A stretch of 49,673 bases of DNA from an uncultured Clostridia bacterium (GCA_937880805.1 CALGRR010000080.1:1-49673), one strand, 5' to 3'. Positions 1 through 8,171 are shown, counted from the stretch's first letter. Notes: generated by a model not told the origin, from the letters alone. Program-made: numbers and translations.

Positions 1-742
1 CCTCACGGATGACCGCCATAACGATCAAGGCAAAAGTGAAGCCGAGACCCGTGGCGATTCCGTCGACGATGGACGGCAGGGGCTTGTTTTTGGACGCATA
101 CGCCTCGGCTCTTGCGAGGATTATGCAGTTAACGACGATGAGCGAGAGGAATATACCCAACGACTGGTAAAGGTCGAAGAGGTACGCCTTCATTATAAGC
201 TCGACGGCGGTAACGAAGCCCGAAATGATAACTATGTACGCCGCGATTCGCACCTGCTTCGGTATAATGTGGCGAAGCAGGGAGATGAGCAGATTGGAGC
301 AGATGAGAACTGCCGTGGCGGCAAGTCCCATTCCTATTGCGTCACACGCAGATGCAGCAATGCCGTTTTTGCTGGCAAACATTTCTGCACGTCCGAAGAT
401 GATACAGTTTACCGTTATGAGCGTCAGGTAAATTCCGAGGCTGTCGTAAAGATCCGGAACAAATCCCTCAAGAATGAATCCGACAAACGTTACAAAGCTT
501 GCGATAATTACAATAAATGCGGGAATTCTCACCTTATCGGGGATAACCTTTCTCAGAAGAGAAATAACTATGTTTGAGCAAACAAGAACTATCATTGCCG
601 AAATGCCCATACCCAGAGCATTGACAACGCTTGTTGTTGTTGCGAGAGTGGGGCAAGTGCCGAGAACAAGACGGAAAACGGGGTTCTCTGCAATCAGACC
701 CTTGGTAAACTCTTTGCCGAGCAATTTTTTCTTATCAGCCAT
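1..742 (-). CDS. rnfE: Rnf complex subunit RnfE, partial, with an internal duplication
   Basis: RnfE is a polytopic membrane subunit of the ion-translocating ferredoxin:NAD oxidoreductase. The ATG is at 742 and overlaps the end of rnfG by 8 bases; the frame is open to the window edge (247 codons, no stop). Residues 1-126 read as a normal RnfE N-terminal part (ENPVFRLVLGTCPTLA, then GMG, VRIPAFIVIIASF, LITVNCIIFGRAEMFASKNG). Instead of ending as expected, the frame re-enters RnfE: residues 136-219 repeat residues 43-126 at roughly 60% identity (GMGLAATAVLICSN, VRIAAYIVII, VVNCIILARAEAYASKN) before the usual LPSIVDGIATGLGFTFAL end. RnfE is normally about 200-235 residues. G+C is about 45% for 361-720 and 54% for 1-360. 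This is either a real duplication or a chimeric join between two rnfE genes. RnfE family membership is secure; integrity is not. Confidence 0.85.
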   Translation of the reverse strand, partial: MADKKKLLGKEFTKGLIAENPVFRLVLGTCPTLATTTSVVNALGMGISAMIVLVCSNIVISLLRKVIPDKVRIPAFIVIIASFVTFVGFILEGFVPDLYDSLGIYLTLITVNCIIFGRAEMFASKNGIAASACDAIGMGLAATAVLICSNLLISLLRHIIPKQVRIAAYIVIISGFVTAVELIMKAYLFDLYQSLGIFLSLIVVNCIILARAEAYASKNKPLPSIVDGIATGLGFTFALIVMAVIRE

Positions 743-1280
743 TGTTCTCACCTCCCGCTGCTTCTATTGCGGCATTGACCGCATCCGTAACTGCTCTTGA
801 GGTGATTGTTGCACCCGTAAGAGCATCTATTGAATTTTCGCCTGCTTTATCTTTTGAAACGGTGATACCCGCCACAAGATTTATAAACTGATTGCGGAAT
901 TTCTCGGTTGTTGCGTTCGCACCGAGACCCGCAGTTTCTGCGTGTGAAAGAATGTTAACGCCCGTTACTTTACCTTCGGCATCAACACCCGTCATAACCG
1001 AAATGTCGCCGCCGTAGCCCTTTGCGGAATTAACAACAACATATCCGATTTTGCTGCCCGCTTCATCAAGTGCGGCAACAATGCTTGTGCCGTCAGATAA
1101 AATATTTGCTTCGCCGAAGCTTACGGCATCGGGGAATACCGTCTGCCTTGATTTTATTTCTGTTTCGATTGCAAGCTTTTCAATAATCGGAGCAGTAACC
1201 GAATTTGTCATACCGAGAAGAAAGGTTGCAACAAAACAGATTAAAAAGAGAACAAGGGTGGGCTTTACATAGTTTTTCAT
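735..1280 (-). CDS. rnfG: Rnf complex subunit RnfG, FMN-binding
   Basis: RnfG is the extracytoplasmic flavoprotein subunit of the Rnf pump. The 181-residue product has one N-terminal membrane segment (about residues 7-25) and an FMN-binding domain. It ends with DALTGAT (residues 152-158), the Dxx(S/T)GAT motif at which ApbE-type enzymes attach FMN to the last Thr (T158). It overlaps rnfD by 4 bases (ATGA) and rnfE by 8, so translation is coupled. The matching flavin transferase is encoded at the head of the same operon (4518-5516). Length and motif are normal for the family. Confidence 0.95.
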   Translation of the reverse strand: MKNYVKPTLVLFLICFVATFLLGMTNSVTAPIIEKLAIETEIKSRQTVFPDAVSFGEANILSDGTSIVAALDEAGSKIGYVVVNSAKGYGGDISVMTGVDAEGKVTGVNILSHAETAGLGANATTEKFRNQFINLVAGITVSKDKAGENSIDALTGATITSRAVTDAVNAAIEAAGGENNG

Positions 1281-2257
1281 TGTGCCTTGCCCTCCTTTAC
1301 CTTTTTTTCTTTAACCGTTCCGAAGGGCTTGGGAGCCATAATTGTTTCAATATGAGGAACAAGAAGGTTCATAATAAGGATTGCAAAGGAAACACCTTCG
1401 GGAAGTGCGGCAAAAAGTCTGATAACGCAGGTTAAAAGACCGCAGCCGATACCGAAAACGATTTTTGCGTTTGATTTGATGGGGCTGGTTGAATAATCGG
1501 TTGCCATAAAGAATGCACCGAGAAGAAGTCCGCCGCCCATAAGCTGATAGGCAAGGAATTCAAAATCGAACTTGCCCGCAATAAGCATAATAACAGCAAC
1601 CGTGCCGATATATGCAAGAGGAATCTTGGGTGAAATAACCTTTCTTGCGATAAGATAAATTCCGCCGATAATAAGGGCAAGCGAGCAGGTTTCGCCGATG
1701 CAGCCGCCTCTTACACCGAGGAACATATCAAGAAGCGAGGGCAGAGCTTCTGCCGATTCACCCTTGAGAATTGCAAGCGGAGTTGCACCCGTAACCGCAT
1801 CTGTTTTCCACGAAAGGGGCACAACCCAGTTGCCCATTGCCTGACCTGATGAAATAAGAAGGAATATTCTTCCCACAATAGCGGGGTTTGCAAAGTTCTG
1901 ACCGATGCCGCCGAACATCTGCTTAACAACGATTATTGCAACAAAGCTGCCTACCGCAGCAAGCCAGAGAGGAATGCTAACGGGAAGATTGAATGCAAGA
2001 ATGAGTCCCGTTACAACGGCACTCAGGTCACCGATTGTGTTATGACGCTTCATAACCTTTCTTGCAGCGAACTCTGAAAGCACGGCAGTTATAACGGTTG
2101 TTGCCGTAACGGCAAGAACACGGGGTCCGAAAATTGCAACCGCAGCAATAAGGGCGGGCATAAGTGCAATGATAACATCGAGCATTATTTTTGTTGTTGT
2201 GTCTTTAGTGCGAAGATGGGGCGACGCACTTACAACAAGCTTTTTACCGTTTACCAT
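1277..2257 (-). CDS. rnfD: Rnf complex subunit RnfD
   Basis: RnfD is an integral membrane subunit carrying covalently bound FMN. The 326-residue product starts with the family signature VVSASPHLR and has many hydrophobic segments. It carries a flavinylation motif DAVTGAT (residues 153-159), the FMN acceptor being Thr159. QNFANPAIVGR (residues 120-130) and FFMATDYSTSP are typical NqrB/RnfD blocks. The start ATG shares a base with the rnfC stop (TAATG). The C-terminus is a short Lys-rich tail. It belongs to the operon rnfC-D-G-E, with rnfA and rnfB expected beyond the window edge. Confidence 0.96.
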   Translation of the reverse strand: MVNGKKLVVSASPHLRTKDTTTKIMLDVIIALMPALIAAVAIFGPRVLAVTATTVITAVLSEFAARKVMKRHNTIGDLSAVVTGLILAFNLPVSIPLWLAAVGSFVAIIVVKQMFGGIGQNFANPAIVGRIFLLISSGQAMGNWVVPLSWKTDAVTGATPLAILKGESAEALPSLLDMFLGVRGGCIGETCSLALIIGGIYLIARKVISPKIPLAYIGTVAVIMLIAGKFDFEFLAYQLMGGGLLLGAFFMATDYSTSPIKSNAKIVFGIGCGLLTCVIRLFAALPEGVSFAILIMNLLVPHIETIMAPKPFGTVKEKKVKEGKAQ

Positions 2258-3606
2258 TATTTTTTACCCTCCTCTCTTAAAATTGCCTTGGCAAGACGCA
2301 TATGCTGAACAAGGGGCTTGCCTGCGGGGCACGCAAACGCACAGCTTCCGCACTCCATACAAACCATTATTCCGAGCTGATTTAATTTTTCAGCATCTTT
2401 TGCCTTTGCGGCTCTCACAATATTTGTGGGCATAAGGCTCATAGGACAAGCTATTGCACATCTGCCGCAGCGGATGCAGTCGGTTTCTTCTTTGAGAACC
2501 GCATCACCCTTTGCAAAAGCAAGAATTGCATTATTCTGCTTGCAAACGGGAAGGTCTGTGCCCACAATAGCCTGACCCATCATCGGGCCGCCGCAAATAA
2601 TTTTGCAGGGCTCTTCTTTAAAGCCGCCGCAGAATTCAATTATTTCGCCTATATCCGTTCCTATGGGAACTCTGACATTTTTGGGCTGTGCAATCGCCGA
2701 GCCGTCAACAGTCATTGAACGGCTGACCAGCGGCTTACCCGTTTTGATGTAGCGTGCTATAAACGCAACCGAAGCAACGTTCATAACAACACAGCCAACA
2801 TCGGCGGGAAGCTTTCCGGGAGGAACTCTTCTGCCCGTTGCAGACTGAACCATCATTTTTTCGGCACCCTGCGGATATTTTGATTCAAGCACCATAAGCT
2901 TGACTTCATCGTCAACATCATCCTTATGGTCTGCTATGTTTTTAAGAACCTTGAAAGCTTCGGGCTTGTTATCTTCAACGGCAATAACAACCTTTTTGAA
3001 GCCGAGGAATTCCTTGAGAATATATACGCCTGCAAGAATATCCCAGGAGTTTTCAATGCATTCACGGTAGTCAACCGTTATATACGGCTCACATTCCGCA
3101 GCGTTGATAACAAGGGTATCTATGTTTTTATCTGCGGGGAAATTAAGCTTGACGTGTGTGGGGAAGCCTGCACCGCCAAGACCTACAAGACCCGATTCCC
3201 TGACAGCCTTAATCAAATCCTCTCTCGATTCAACAACGGGAGGCTTAATGCCGTCCCAAAGCCTCATTTCACCGTCGGATTCAACGGTTACTGCCTGCAC
3301 AAGAGAACCGTTGGGCAATTTTACATTGCCGATTGCGGAAACCTTTCCCGATACCGAAGCATAAATCGGTGCACTGACATATTTATCGGTATCACCGATG
3401 AGCTGACCAACCGCCACCTCATCGCCAACCTTAACAACAGGCTCGCACGGAGCACCTATATGCTGCTGCATAGGTATAACAACCTTTGAGGGTGTGGGAA
3501 TTCTCACCACCTCGGTTTCGGCAGTGTTTTTATGGTGGTCAACCTTAACACCGCCTCTGACCTTTTTGACGGCGGTCAGAACGCCGTCCAATATGGTCTT
3601 AGCCAT
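2257..3606 (-). CDS. rnfC: Rnf complex subunit RnfC (iron-sulfur, NADH/FMN site)
   Basis: RnfC is the peripheral subunit thought to exchange electrons with NAD(H). The 449-residue protein has an N-terminal barrel-sandwich part and the Gly-rich nucleotide/FMN site GLGGAGFPTH (about residues 142-151). Two ferredoxin-type clusters follow, C377-x2-C380-x2-C383-x3-C387 and C416-x2-C419-x2-C422-x3-C426, each ending in CP. The start at 3606 is preceded by AGGAGG at good spacing. It is the first rnf gene after three accessory genes on the same strand, 14 bases downstream of the Gx transporter-like gene. Length agrees with RnfC of Clostridia. Confidence 0.96.
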   Translation of the reverse strand: MAKTILDGVLTAVKKVRGGVKVDHHKNTAETEVVRIPTPSKVVIPMQQHIGAPCEPVVKVGDEVAVGQLIGDTDKYVSAPIYASVSGKVSAIGNVKLPNGSLVQAVTVESDGEMRLWDGIKPPVVESREDLIKAVRESGLVGLGGAGFPTHVKLNFPADKNIDTLVINAAECEPYITVDYRECIENSWDILAGVYILKEFLGFKKVVIAVEDNKPEAFKVLKNIADHKDDVDDEVKLMVLESKYPQGAEKMMVQSATGRRVPPGKLPADVGCVVMNVASVAFIARYIKTGKPLVSRSMTVDGSAIAQPKNVRVPIGTDIGEIIEFCGGFKEEPCKIICGGPMMGQAIVGTDLPVCKQNNAILAFAKGDAVLKEETDCIRCGRCAIACPMSLMPTNIVRAAKAKDAEKLNQLGIMVCMECGSCAFACPAGKPLVQHMRLAKAILREEGKK

Positions 3607-3620
3607 AATCTTATTTCCTC

Positions 3621-4142
3621 CTATCTGAAGAAGTATTTCTTTTGCTTTTCAAGAACCGGTATCACGGCTTTAAGGATAATGCCCGTTACCGTTCCGGTTA
3701 CTGCTCCGAAAACGAGAAGTGCCGGAGCATAATATATTATATCTGCCGTGCCCGTTACAAATGCCGCCGCAATAAGCTGGCCGCAGTTATGGCACAGAGC
3801 ACATATTATTGAAATGCCTGCAAGACCGAAAATTCTGCGTGCAAATTTCAGCAAAACATACATTGCAATAACAGAAAGCAATCCGCCCGATACACTCATC
3901 AGAGCGCCCGTTGCTCCCCTTGTAACAAAAACGAAGCCGCCCTTCACAAGAGTTATTGCAACCGCTGTGGGCAAGCCTATGCTGCCCGCCGCAAACATCG
4001 TTATTATGTTTGAAAATCCGGGTTTTGCCCCCGGAGGCAGAAACGGCAGGGGCGGAATCAGACCTTCAAGAAAGCTCAGAGCCAGAGCCTGAGCACAAAG
4101 GATTGCTCCGAGTGCCGTTTTATAAACAACATTTTTCTTCAT
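3621..4142 (-). CDS. Gx transporter family membrane protein (heptaprenyl diphosphate synthase component I-like)
   Basis: A 173-residue hydrophobic protein with about five membrane segments. It opens with KTALGAILCAQALALSFLEGLIPPLPFLPPGAKPG split by short loops; the PPGxKxGxxNI pattern is typical of the Hpre_diP_synt_I/Gx transporter family. The family recurs beside Rnf and flavin-based extracellular electron-transfer genes. Its substrate is not established; flavin or quinone-precursor supply is an inference from context. The start at 4142 lies 1 base past the preceding TGA, with no clear ribosome site of its own, so coupling to the gene upstream is likely. Confidence 0.85.
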   Translation of the reverse strand: MKKNVVYKTALGAILCAQALALSFLEGLIPPLPFLPPGAKPGFSNIITMFAAGSIGLPTAVAITLVKGGFVFVTRGATGALMSVSGGLLSVIAMYVLLKFARRIFGLAGISIICALCHNCGQLIAAAFVTGTADIIYYAPALLVFGAVTGTVTGIILKAVIPVLEKQKKYFFR

Positions 4143-4143
4143 A

Positions 4144-4512
4144 TCAATAAGTCACGGCATCCACATCGGAGCCTGCAACGGTGATAACCGTTTTAGAGGG
4201 CAGACACACAGCCGTATCGCCTTTTTTCTCAAGCTTTCCGCACGAAACGCAAAGCTTATCTTCGCATTCGGCAGATTCAAAAAAAATATATCCGTTTTCG
4301 GCAACTATTTTAACCTCAGGCTCGGTATCGGGAATAATAACCGCTTCTTCCTTTGCGGAAAGGTTAACGGTCTGAATAATCTCACCGTCAACGGTTATGA
4401 CCGCCGTCAGATTATTCTTATTAACTGACTGCCACAGCATAAACAAACCCGCAATAATAACAACCGCCGCAACAATCAGAATATCGCCTTTTTTTATCAG
4501 CTTAATATTCAT
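4144..4512 (-). CDS. NusG domain II-containing protein
   Basis: A small protein (122 residues from ATG 4512) with one N-terminal membrane anchor (ILIVAAVVIIAGLFML) followed by an exported NusG-domain-II-like fold. It has the paired-Cys pattern SAECEDKLCVSCG and a later CLPSK block, which are hallmarks of this family. A TTG at 4521 is possible, but GGCGGA sits at better distance for ATG 4512. The 5' end overlaps the apbE stop. Such proteins accompany ApbE and Gx transporter-like genes in Rnf and extracellular electron-transfer loci; biochemical role unknown. Confidence 0.85.
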   Translation of the reverse strand: MNIKLIKKGDILIVAAVVIIAGLFMLWQSVNKNNLTAVITVDGEIIQTVNLSAKEEAVIIPDTEPEVKIVAENGYIFFESAECEDKLCVSCGKLEKKGDTAVCLPSKTVITVAGSDVDAVTY

Positions 4513-4517
4513 AATTA

Positions 4518-5516
4518 TCAATCCGCCAACGAATAAGATGAATCCGAAATCTCAATTTTATCTTTCAGTCCTTCCGAAATATAAAGCTTTTTGTTTTCAT
4601 CAATAAAGACGGTTTCGCAGCCGTATTCCTCCGCAAGTGCCGCACCCTTTTCAATTCCGAGCACAAAGCACGCCGTTGAAAGTGCATCGCTCAGTATTCC
4701 GCTTTCGGAAACAACCGTTACGCTCACAACTCCGCTTTCTGCGGGACAGCCCGTTTCGGGGTCAAGAATATGGTGATAAACCTTGCCGTCTTTTTCAAAA
4801 AATCTTTCGTAGCCGCCCGATGTTGAAACACAGCAGCCGTCAACATTCAGAATTGCTATGTGGCTGCCCGCATTCCCTTCGGGATTTCTTATTCCGACAG
4901 TAAAATTCTTTTCGCCGTAAAGCAGAACGCTGCCTCCGAGGCTTATTACCGCCTCTTTCGTTTCGGTTGTTTCAAGATAATTTTTGATTTCATCAAGCGC
5001 AATTCCCTTGCCTGCCGCACCGAAATCAACGGTAAACGAATCGCCGTATGAAACGGATTTTTCTGCCAGAATTATTTTTTCGCTTCCGCTGTGTGAAAGG
5101 GCTTCTTCAAGCTTTTCTGTATCGGGCAAATCCGCATCGCCGCCGAAATTCCATAAATCGCTGACGGCACCGAGAGTAAAATCAAACTTTCTCCCGCTTT
5201 TTTTGCAAACATCAATAAGCACCGAGAAATATTCAAAAAGCTTTCCGTCAATTTCCCCGCCCATATTTCTGTTAAGGCGTGAAACAGAGGATTCTTCGTT
5301 TTTTCTTGAAAGCACTTCTTCATCAAGATTCTTAACAATGCGGTGCAGCCTGAGCAAAACCTCTTCGCTGTCTTTGCCGCTTACTTTTGATGAACAAACC
5401 GTGTTCATTGCAAAAAATCTTTCTTCCTTTGTATTAACAAAAAGCTTATCCGAAAAAACAGCGGCAAGCAGAATAATCGCGGCAATGGCGGCAAGCAGAA
5501 TTATCTTTTTTTTCAT
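4518..5516 (-). CDS. apbE: FAD:protein FMN transferase (ApbE family)
   Basis: This enzyme transfers FMN from FAD onto a Thr of target proteins outside the membrane; the obvious clients are RnfG and RnfD in the same operon, both of which carry the motif. From ATG 5516 (RBS GGCGGTG) the 332-residue product begins with a Lys-rich N-terminus and one hydrophobic anchor without an obvious lipobox. ApbE blocks follow: FFAMNTVCSSKV, DFTLGAVSDLWNFGG, VDFGAAGKGIALD, ISLGGSVLLYG, VSTSGGYERFFE, YHHILDPETGCPA and SDALSTACFVLG. Upstream in-frame starts extend into the leader and lack a good ribosome site. It heads the operon behind the promoter at 5559-5587. Confidence 0.94.
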   Translation of the reverse strand: MKKKIILLAAIAAIILLAAVFSDKLFVNTKEERFFAMNTVCSSKVSGKDSEEVLLRLHRIVKNLDEEVLSRKNEESSVSRLNRNMGGEIDGKLFEYFSVLIDVCKKSGRKFDFTLGAVSDLWNFGGDADLPDTEKLEEALSHSGSEKIILAEKSVSYGDSFTVDFGAAGKGIALDEIKNYLETTETKEAVISLGGSVLLYGEKNFTVGIRNPEGNAGSHIAILNVDGCCVSTSGGYERFFEKDGKVYHHILDPETGCPAESGVVSVTVVSESGILSDALSTACFVLGIEKGAALAEEYGCETVFIDENKKLYISEGLKDKIEISDSSYSLAD

Positions 5517-5558
5517 ATCCGCACACCGCCGTTTCTTTATAAAATACATATTTAATAT

Positions 5559-5587
5559 AATATACACCCTATTTAACTTTATTTCAA
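5559..5587 (-). promoter_or_regulatory. Sigma-A-type promoter of the apbE-rnf operon
   Basis: On the minus strand TTGAAA (5582-5587) and TATATT (5559-5564) are separated by 17 bases. It lies 43 bases upstream of the apbE ATG in an A+T-rich divergent spacer. Read by eye only. Confidence 0.7.
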
Positions 5588-5616
5588 CATTATTTATAAA
5601 AATTATAGATTAAATA

Positions 5617-5645
5617 TTGGATTTTTGTCCGTAATGTGCTAAAAT
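5617..5645 (+). promoter_or_regulatory. Promoter of the iron alcohol dehydrogenase gene
   Basis: TTGGAT (5617-5622) and TAAAAT (5640-5645) lie 17 bases apart, about 41 bases before the ATG at 5687. It faces away from the rnf promoter. Confidence 0.65.
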
Positions 5646-5686
5646 GTATCTGAAATTTATTGCACATTGCACAAAGGAGTGCTGTT

Positions 5687-6793
5687 ATGAATTCTATTGT
5701 ATATATGCCTGCAAAATGCTTATGCGGAGAAAATGCCGTTATAAATAATTCTTCCGCATTTTCTTCTCTCGGAAAAAGCTGTCTGATTGTGACGGGCAGA
5801 AAGAGTGCCGTTCTCTGCGGAGCCCTTGACGATGCCGTTTCTGCATTGAATAAAGAAAATATAAAATATGAAATATTTAATGAAATAGGCGAAAATCCGC
5901 TTATCTCCGCTTGTCACAAAGCGGGTGAAGCCGCAAGAAAAGCAGATGCGGATTTCATTCTCGGCATTGGCGGCGGCTCTGTGCTTGATGCATCAAAGGC
6001 AATAGCGATTTATGCCTCAAATCCCGGGCTTTCACCGATTGATATTTATAAAAGAGAATATTCAGCCCCTCCTCTTCCCGTTGCACTTATAGGCACAACG
6101 GCGGGCACGGGCAGCGAGGTTACGGCGGTTGCCGTGCTCACAAACGATGAAACGGGCAGAAAGAAAAGCATCTCGGGCCCCGACTGCTATGCAAAGCTCT
6201 CTTTCTGCGACCCGAAATATACGGAATCTCTGCCCTACGGCATAACCGTTTCAACCGCACTTGATGCTTTCGCCCACGCCGTTGAAGGGTATTTCACCGA
6301 AAAATGCGTTGGCATCATTGAACTTTATGCAGAAAAATGCATTCCGCAGATTTATAACTGCTTAAAAGTACTTTCGCAATCGGGAAGCGTTTCTCCCTCA
6401 CTCCGTGAGCCTTTATATTACGGCTCGCTTTATGCAGGTCTTGTTATCAACACCTGCGGCACGGCTTTCCCCCACCCCTTGGGCTATGTTTTAACCGAAA
6501 ACTACGGCATTCCTCACGGTATGGCGTGTGCGGCGTTCTTCCCCGCATTCATTGACCGCTGTGTGAATTTTGCTCCCGAAAAAGCAAAGAAATTCTTTGA
6601 AATGACAGACGGCATTGATGAGGTTAAATCGGTTATAAATTCTCTTGTTGATTTGAAGGGCTTGTCCGTATCAGACGAAGAAGCAAAAAATTACGCCCTG
6701 CGTTGGCAGGACGCAATTCCCCGAAATTTTACCGCCTCCCCCGGCGGATTAACGCAGGAAGAGGCGGCAGGAATTCTTGCTCAGTTAAACTGA
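5687..6793 (+). CDS. Iron-containing alcohol dehydrogenase
   Basis: An NAD(P)-dependent group III (Fe) alcohol dehydrogenase, 368 residues from ATG 5687, which has AAAGGAG upstream. The nucleotide site is ILGIGGGSVLDASKA, followed by GTTAGTGSEVT. The metal ligands are visible as D and H in ALDAFAHAVEGY and two His in HPLGYVLTENYGIPHG. Substrate cannot be told from sequence; relatives reduce butyraldehyde, lactaldehyde, propanediol precursors or act on glycerol. It is monocistronic between the divergent rnf promoter and a convergent microprotein gene 16 bases after its stop. Confidence 0.93.
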   Translation: MNSIVYMPAKCLCGENAVINNSSAFSSLGKSCLIVTGRKSAVLCGALDDAVSALNKENIKYEIFNEIGENPLISACHKAGEAARKADADFILGIGGGSVLDASKAIAIYASNPGLSPIDIYKREYSAPPLPVALIGTTAGTGSEVTAVAVLTNDETGRKKSISGPDCYAKLSFCDPKYTESLPYGITVSTALDAFAHAVEGYFTEKCVGIIELYAEKCIPQIYNCLKVLSQSGSVSPSLREPLYYGSLYAGLVINTCGTAFPHPLGYVLTENYGIPHGMACAAFFPAFIDRCVNFAPEKAKKFFEMTDGIDEVKSVINSLVDLKGLSVSDEEAKNYALRWQDAIPRNFTASPGGLTQEEAAGILAQLN

Positions 6794-6809
6794 GCATCCT
6801 TTGCAGAAG

Positions 6810-6968
6810 TTAGCAACCGCAACCGCAGCCGCAGTCGTTGTTTCTGGTCTGGAAAGTGTTGTTGCAACCGCAACCGCAGCCGCAGTTGTTGCTGTTACCG
6901 CAATCGCCGCAGCAGAAGAGGATAAGGATAAGGAAAATGAACCAGCTGTTATTGCATCCGCAACCCAT
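6810..6968 (-). CDS. Cys/Gly-rich membrane microprotein, 52 residues
   Basis: A small gene with an excellent ribosome site (GAAGGAGG, 7 bases before ATG 6968). The product starts MGCGCNNSW, has a hydrophobic core FIFLILILF (residues 10-18), then CCGDCG and two tracts of alternating Cys and Gly (CGCGCGC at 29-35 and 46-52, the last ending the protein). There are 13 Cys in 52 residues. It resembles short Cys-rich or YjcZ-like proteins of spore-forming Firmicutes, but I cannot name a family with certainty. A role in the spore coat or metal binding is speculation. It is convergent with the alcohol dehydrogenase gene. Confidence 0.75.
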   Translation of the reverse strand: MGCGCNNSWFIFLILILFCCGDCGNSNNCGCGCGCNNTFQTRNNDCGCGCGC

Positions 6969-7073
6969 AATGTAACCTCCTTCTTTTCTTTCAAGCGGCT
7001 TTTTATTTCCGCTTTCATTGACAGAATATGTGGAGTGCTCGGAATGTGTTACGGAGTTTTTGAAAAATTTTTA

Positions 7074-7108
7074 AACAAAAAACCGCAGTGCGATTTTGCA
7101 CTGCGGTT
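7074..7108 (-). terminator. Rho-independent terminator of rpsF-ssb-rpsR
   Basis: An 11-bp perfect stem AACCGCAGTGC / GCACTGCGGTT (7081-7091 with 7098-7108) with a 6-base loop, followed on the minus strand by TTTTGTTT. It lies 13 bases past the rpsR stop. Confidence 0.9.
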
Positions 7109-7121
7109 AATCTTTTTATTA

Positions 7122-7367
7122 TCAGTCACTTGTGTAGGGGAGAAGTGCAATCTGACGAGCACGCTTGATAGCGGTTGTCAGCTCACGCTGATGCTTTGCA
7201 CAAGTACCTGTTACACGGCGGGGAAGAATCTTAGCTCTCTCCGATGTGAACTTGTTAAGCTTATTAACATCCTTGTAATCGATGCATTCAACTTTTTCAA
7301 CGCAGAATGAGCAAACCTTTCTGCGGCCCTTTTTGTTGGGTCTTCTGTCGTTTTTCTCGTAAGCCAT
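7122..7367 (-). CDS. rpsR: 30S ribosomal protein bS18
   Basis: An 81-residue bS18, a small-subunit platform protein that binds with bS6. Signature stretches are KVCSFCVEKVECIDYKDV, ERAKILPRRVTGTCAKHQREL and IKRARQIALLPY. The N-terminal CxxC pair marks the zinc-binding form. It is third in the classical rpsF-ssb-rpsR operon and is followed at once by a terminator. Confidence 0.98.
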   Translation of the reverse strand: MAYEKNDRRPNKKGRRKVCSFCVEKVECIDYKDVNKLNKFTSERAKILPRRVTGTCAKHQRELTTAIKRARQIALLPYTSD

Positions 7368-7403
7368 GGATAAAACCTCCTTTTTCAGTTTAAATGAACA
7401 ATC

Positions 7404-7841
7404 TTAAAACGGAAGATCGTCCTCGGGAATTTCCTTAAAATCGCCTTCATCGGCAGTTGAATATGAGGGGGCAGGCTGAGCATTAACGAATGAATCGTTT
7501 CTTGCACCTGTGCCTGTTTCGCTCTTGGAGCCGCAGAAACTAACGTTATCTGCAACAATTTCAACAGCCTTTCTCTTGTTGCCGTTTCTGTCCTCGTAAG
7601 TTCTTGTCTGAATCTTACCCTGGATTGCAATCATTGAACCCTTGCGGAAATATTTGCAGACAAACTCTGCCTGCTGTCTCCAAGCAATGATGTCAATGAA
7701 ATCTGCCTGACGCTCTTCGCCCTGACGGACAAAGCCTCTGTCAACTGCAACTGCGAAAGATGTTACGGAAATTCCGTTTGATGTTGTGCGAAGCTCGGGG
7801 TCGGCAACAAGTCTGCCCATAATTACGGCACAATTAACCAT
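7404..7841 (-). CDS. ssb: Single-stranded DNA-binding protein
   Basis: SSB protects single-stranded DNA during replication and repair. The 145-residue protein has an N-terminal OB fold (VIMGRLVADPELR, VDRGF, DFIDIIAWRQQAEFV, IQGKIQTRTYEDRNGNKR). A variable linker follows, and it ends in the acidic tip EDDLPF that recruits partner proteins. It lies between rpsF and rpsR as in most bacteria. Confidence 0.98.
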   Translation of the reverse strand: MVNCAVIMGRLVADPELRTTSNGISVTSFAVAVDRGFVRQGEERQADFIDIIAWRQQAEFVCKYFRKGSMIAIQGKIQTRTYEDRNGNKRKAVEIVADNVSFCGSKSETGTGARNDSFVNAQPAPSYSTADEGDFKEIPEDDLPF

Positions 7842-7853
7842 TTTGCGACCTCC

Positions 7854-8144
7854 TTAGTTTTTCTTGACAATGAGGGAGCGAAGCACGCCGTCTGTAATCT
7901 TTACAACACGGTCAAGCTCTGCGGGAAATTCGGGAGCAGCCTGATAGTTGAAGAGAACGTAGTAACCCTCTGTTTCGTCGTTGATAGCATAAGCGAGCTT
8001 GCGCTTGCCCCACTCATCAACGCTCTCAAGAGTGCCGTTAGCTTCAATCATAGCCTTGAATTTCTCAACGAGAGGCTGAGCAGCTTCGTCGCCGTTAGCA
8101 ACTGAAAAAACTATCATTGTCTCGTAGCTGATGTTTGCTGACAT
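7854..8144 (-). CDS. rpsF: 30S ribosomal protein bS6
   Basis: bS6 binds bS18 on the small-subunit platform. ATG 8144 (product begins MSANISYE) is chosen because AGGAGGTG lies just upstream; the longer frame to 8192 reads through the leader hairpin. The product is 96 residues, with family blocks ETMIVFS, DEWGKRKLAYAINDETEGYYVLFNY and ITDGVLRSLIVKK. It is first gene of the operon with ssb and rpsR, behind a strong promoter. Confidence 0.97.
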   Translation of the reverse strand: MSANISYETMIVFSVANGDEAAQPLVEKFKAMIEANGTLESVDEWGKRKLAYAINDETEGYYVLFNYQAAPEFPAELDRVVKITDGVLRSLIVKKN

Positions 8145-8171
8145 TCTTAAAGCACCTCCTTCTGGTCTTTG

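Noticed and set aside
1..742. RnfE-RnfA fusion
   Set aside because: The second copy has VVNCIILARAEAYASKN, an RnfE rather than RnfA signature, so it is an RnfE-RnfE duplication.
6785..7018. 77-residue Ala/Thr-rich minus-strand ORF
   Set aside because: It is the frame shadow of the Cys-rich microprotein, which has the ribosome site and a biased codon pattern.
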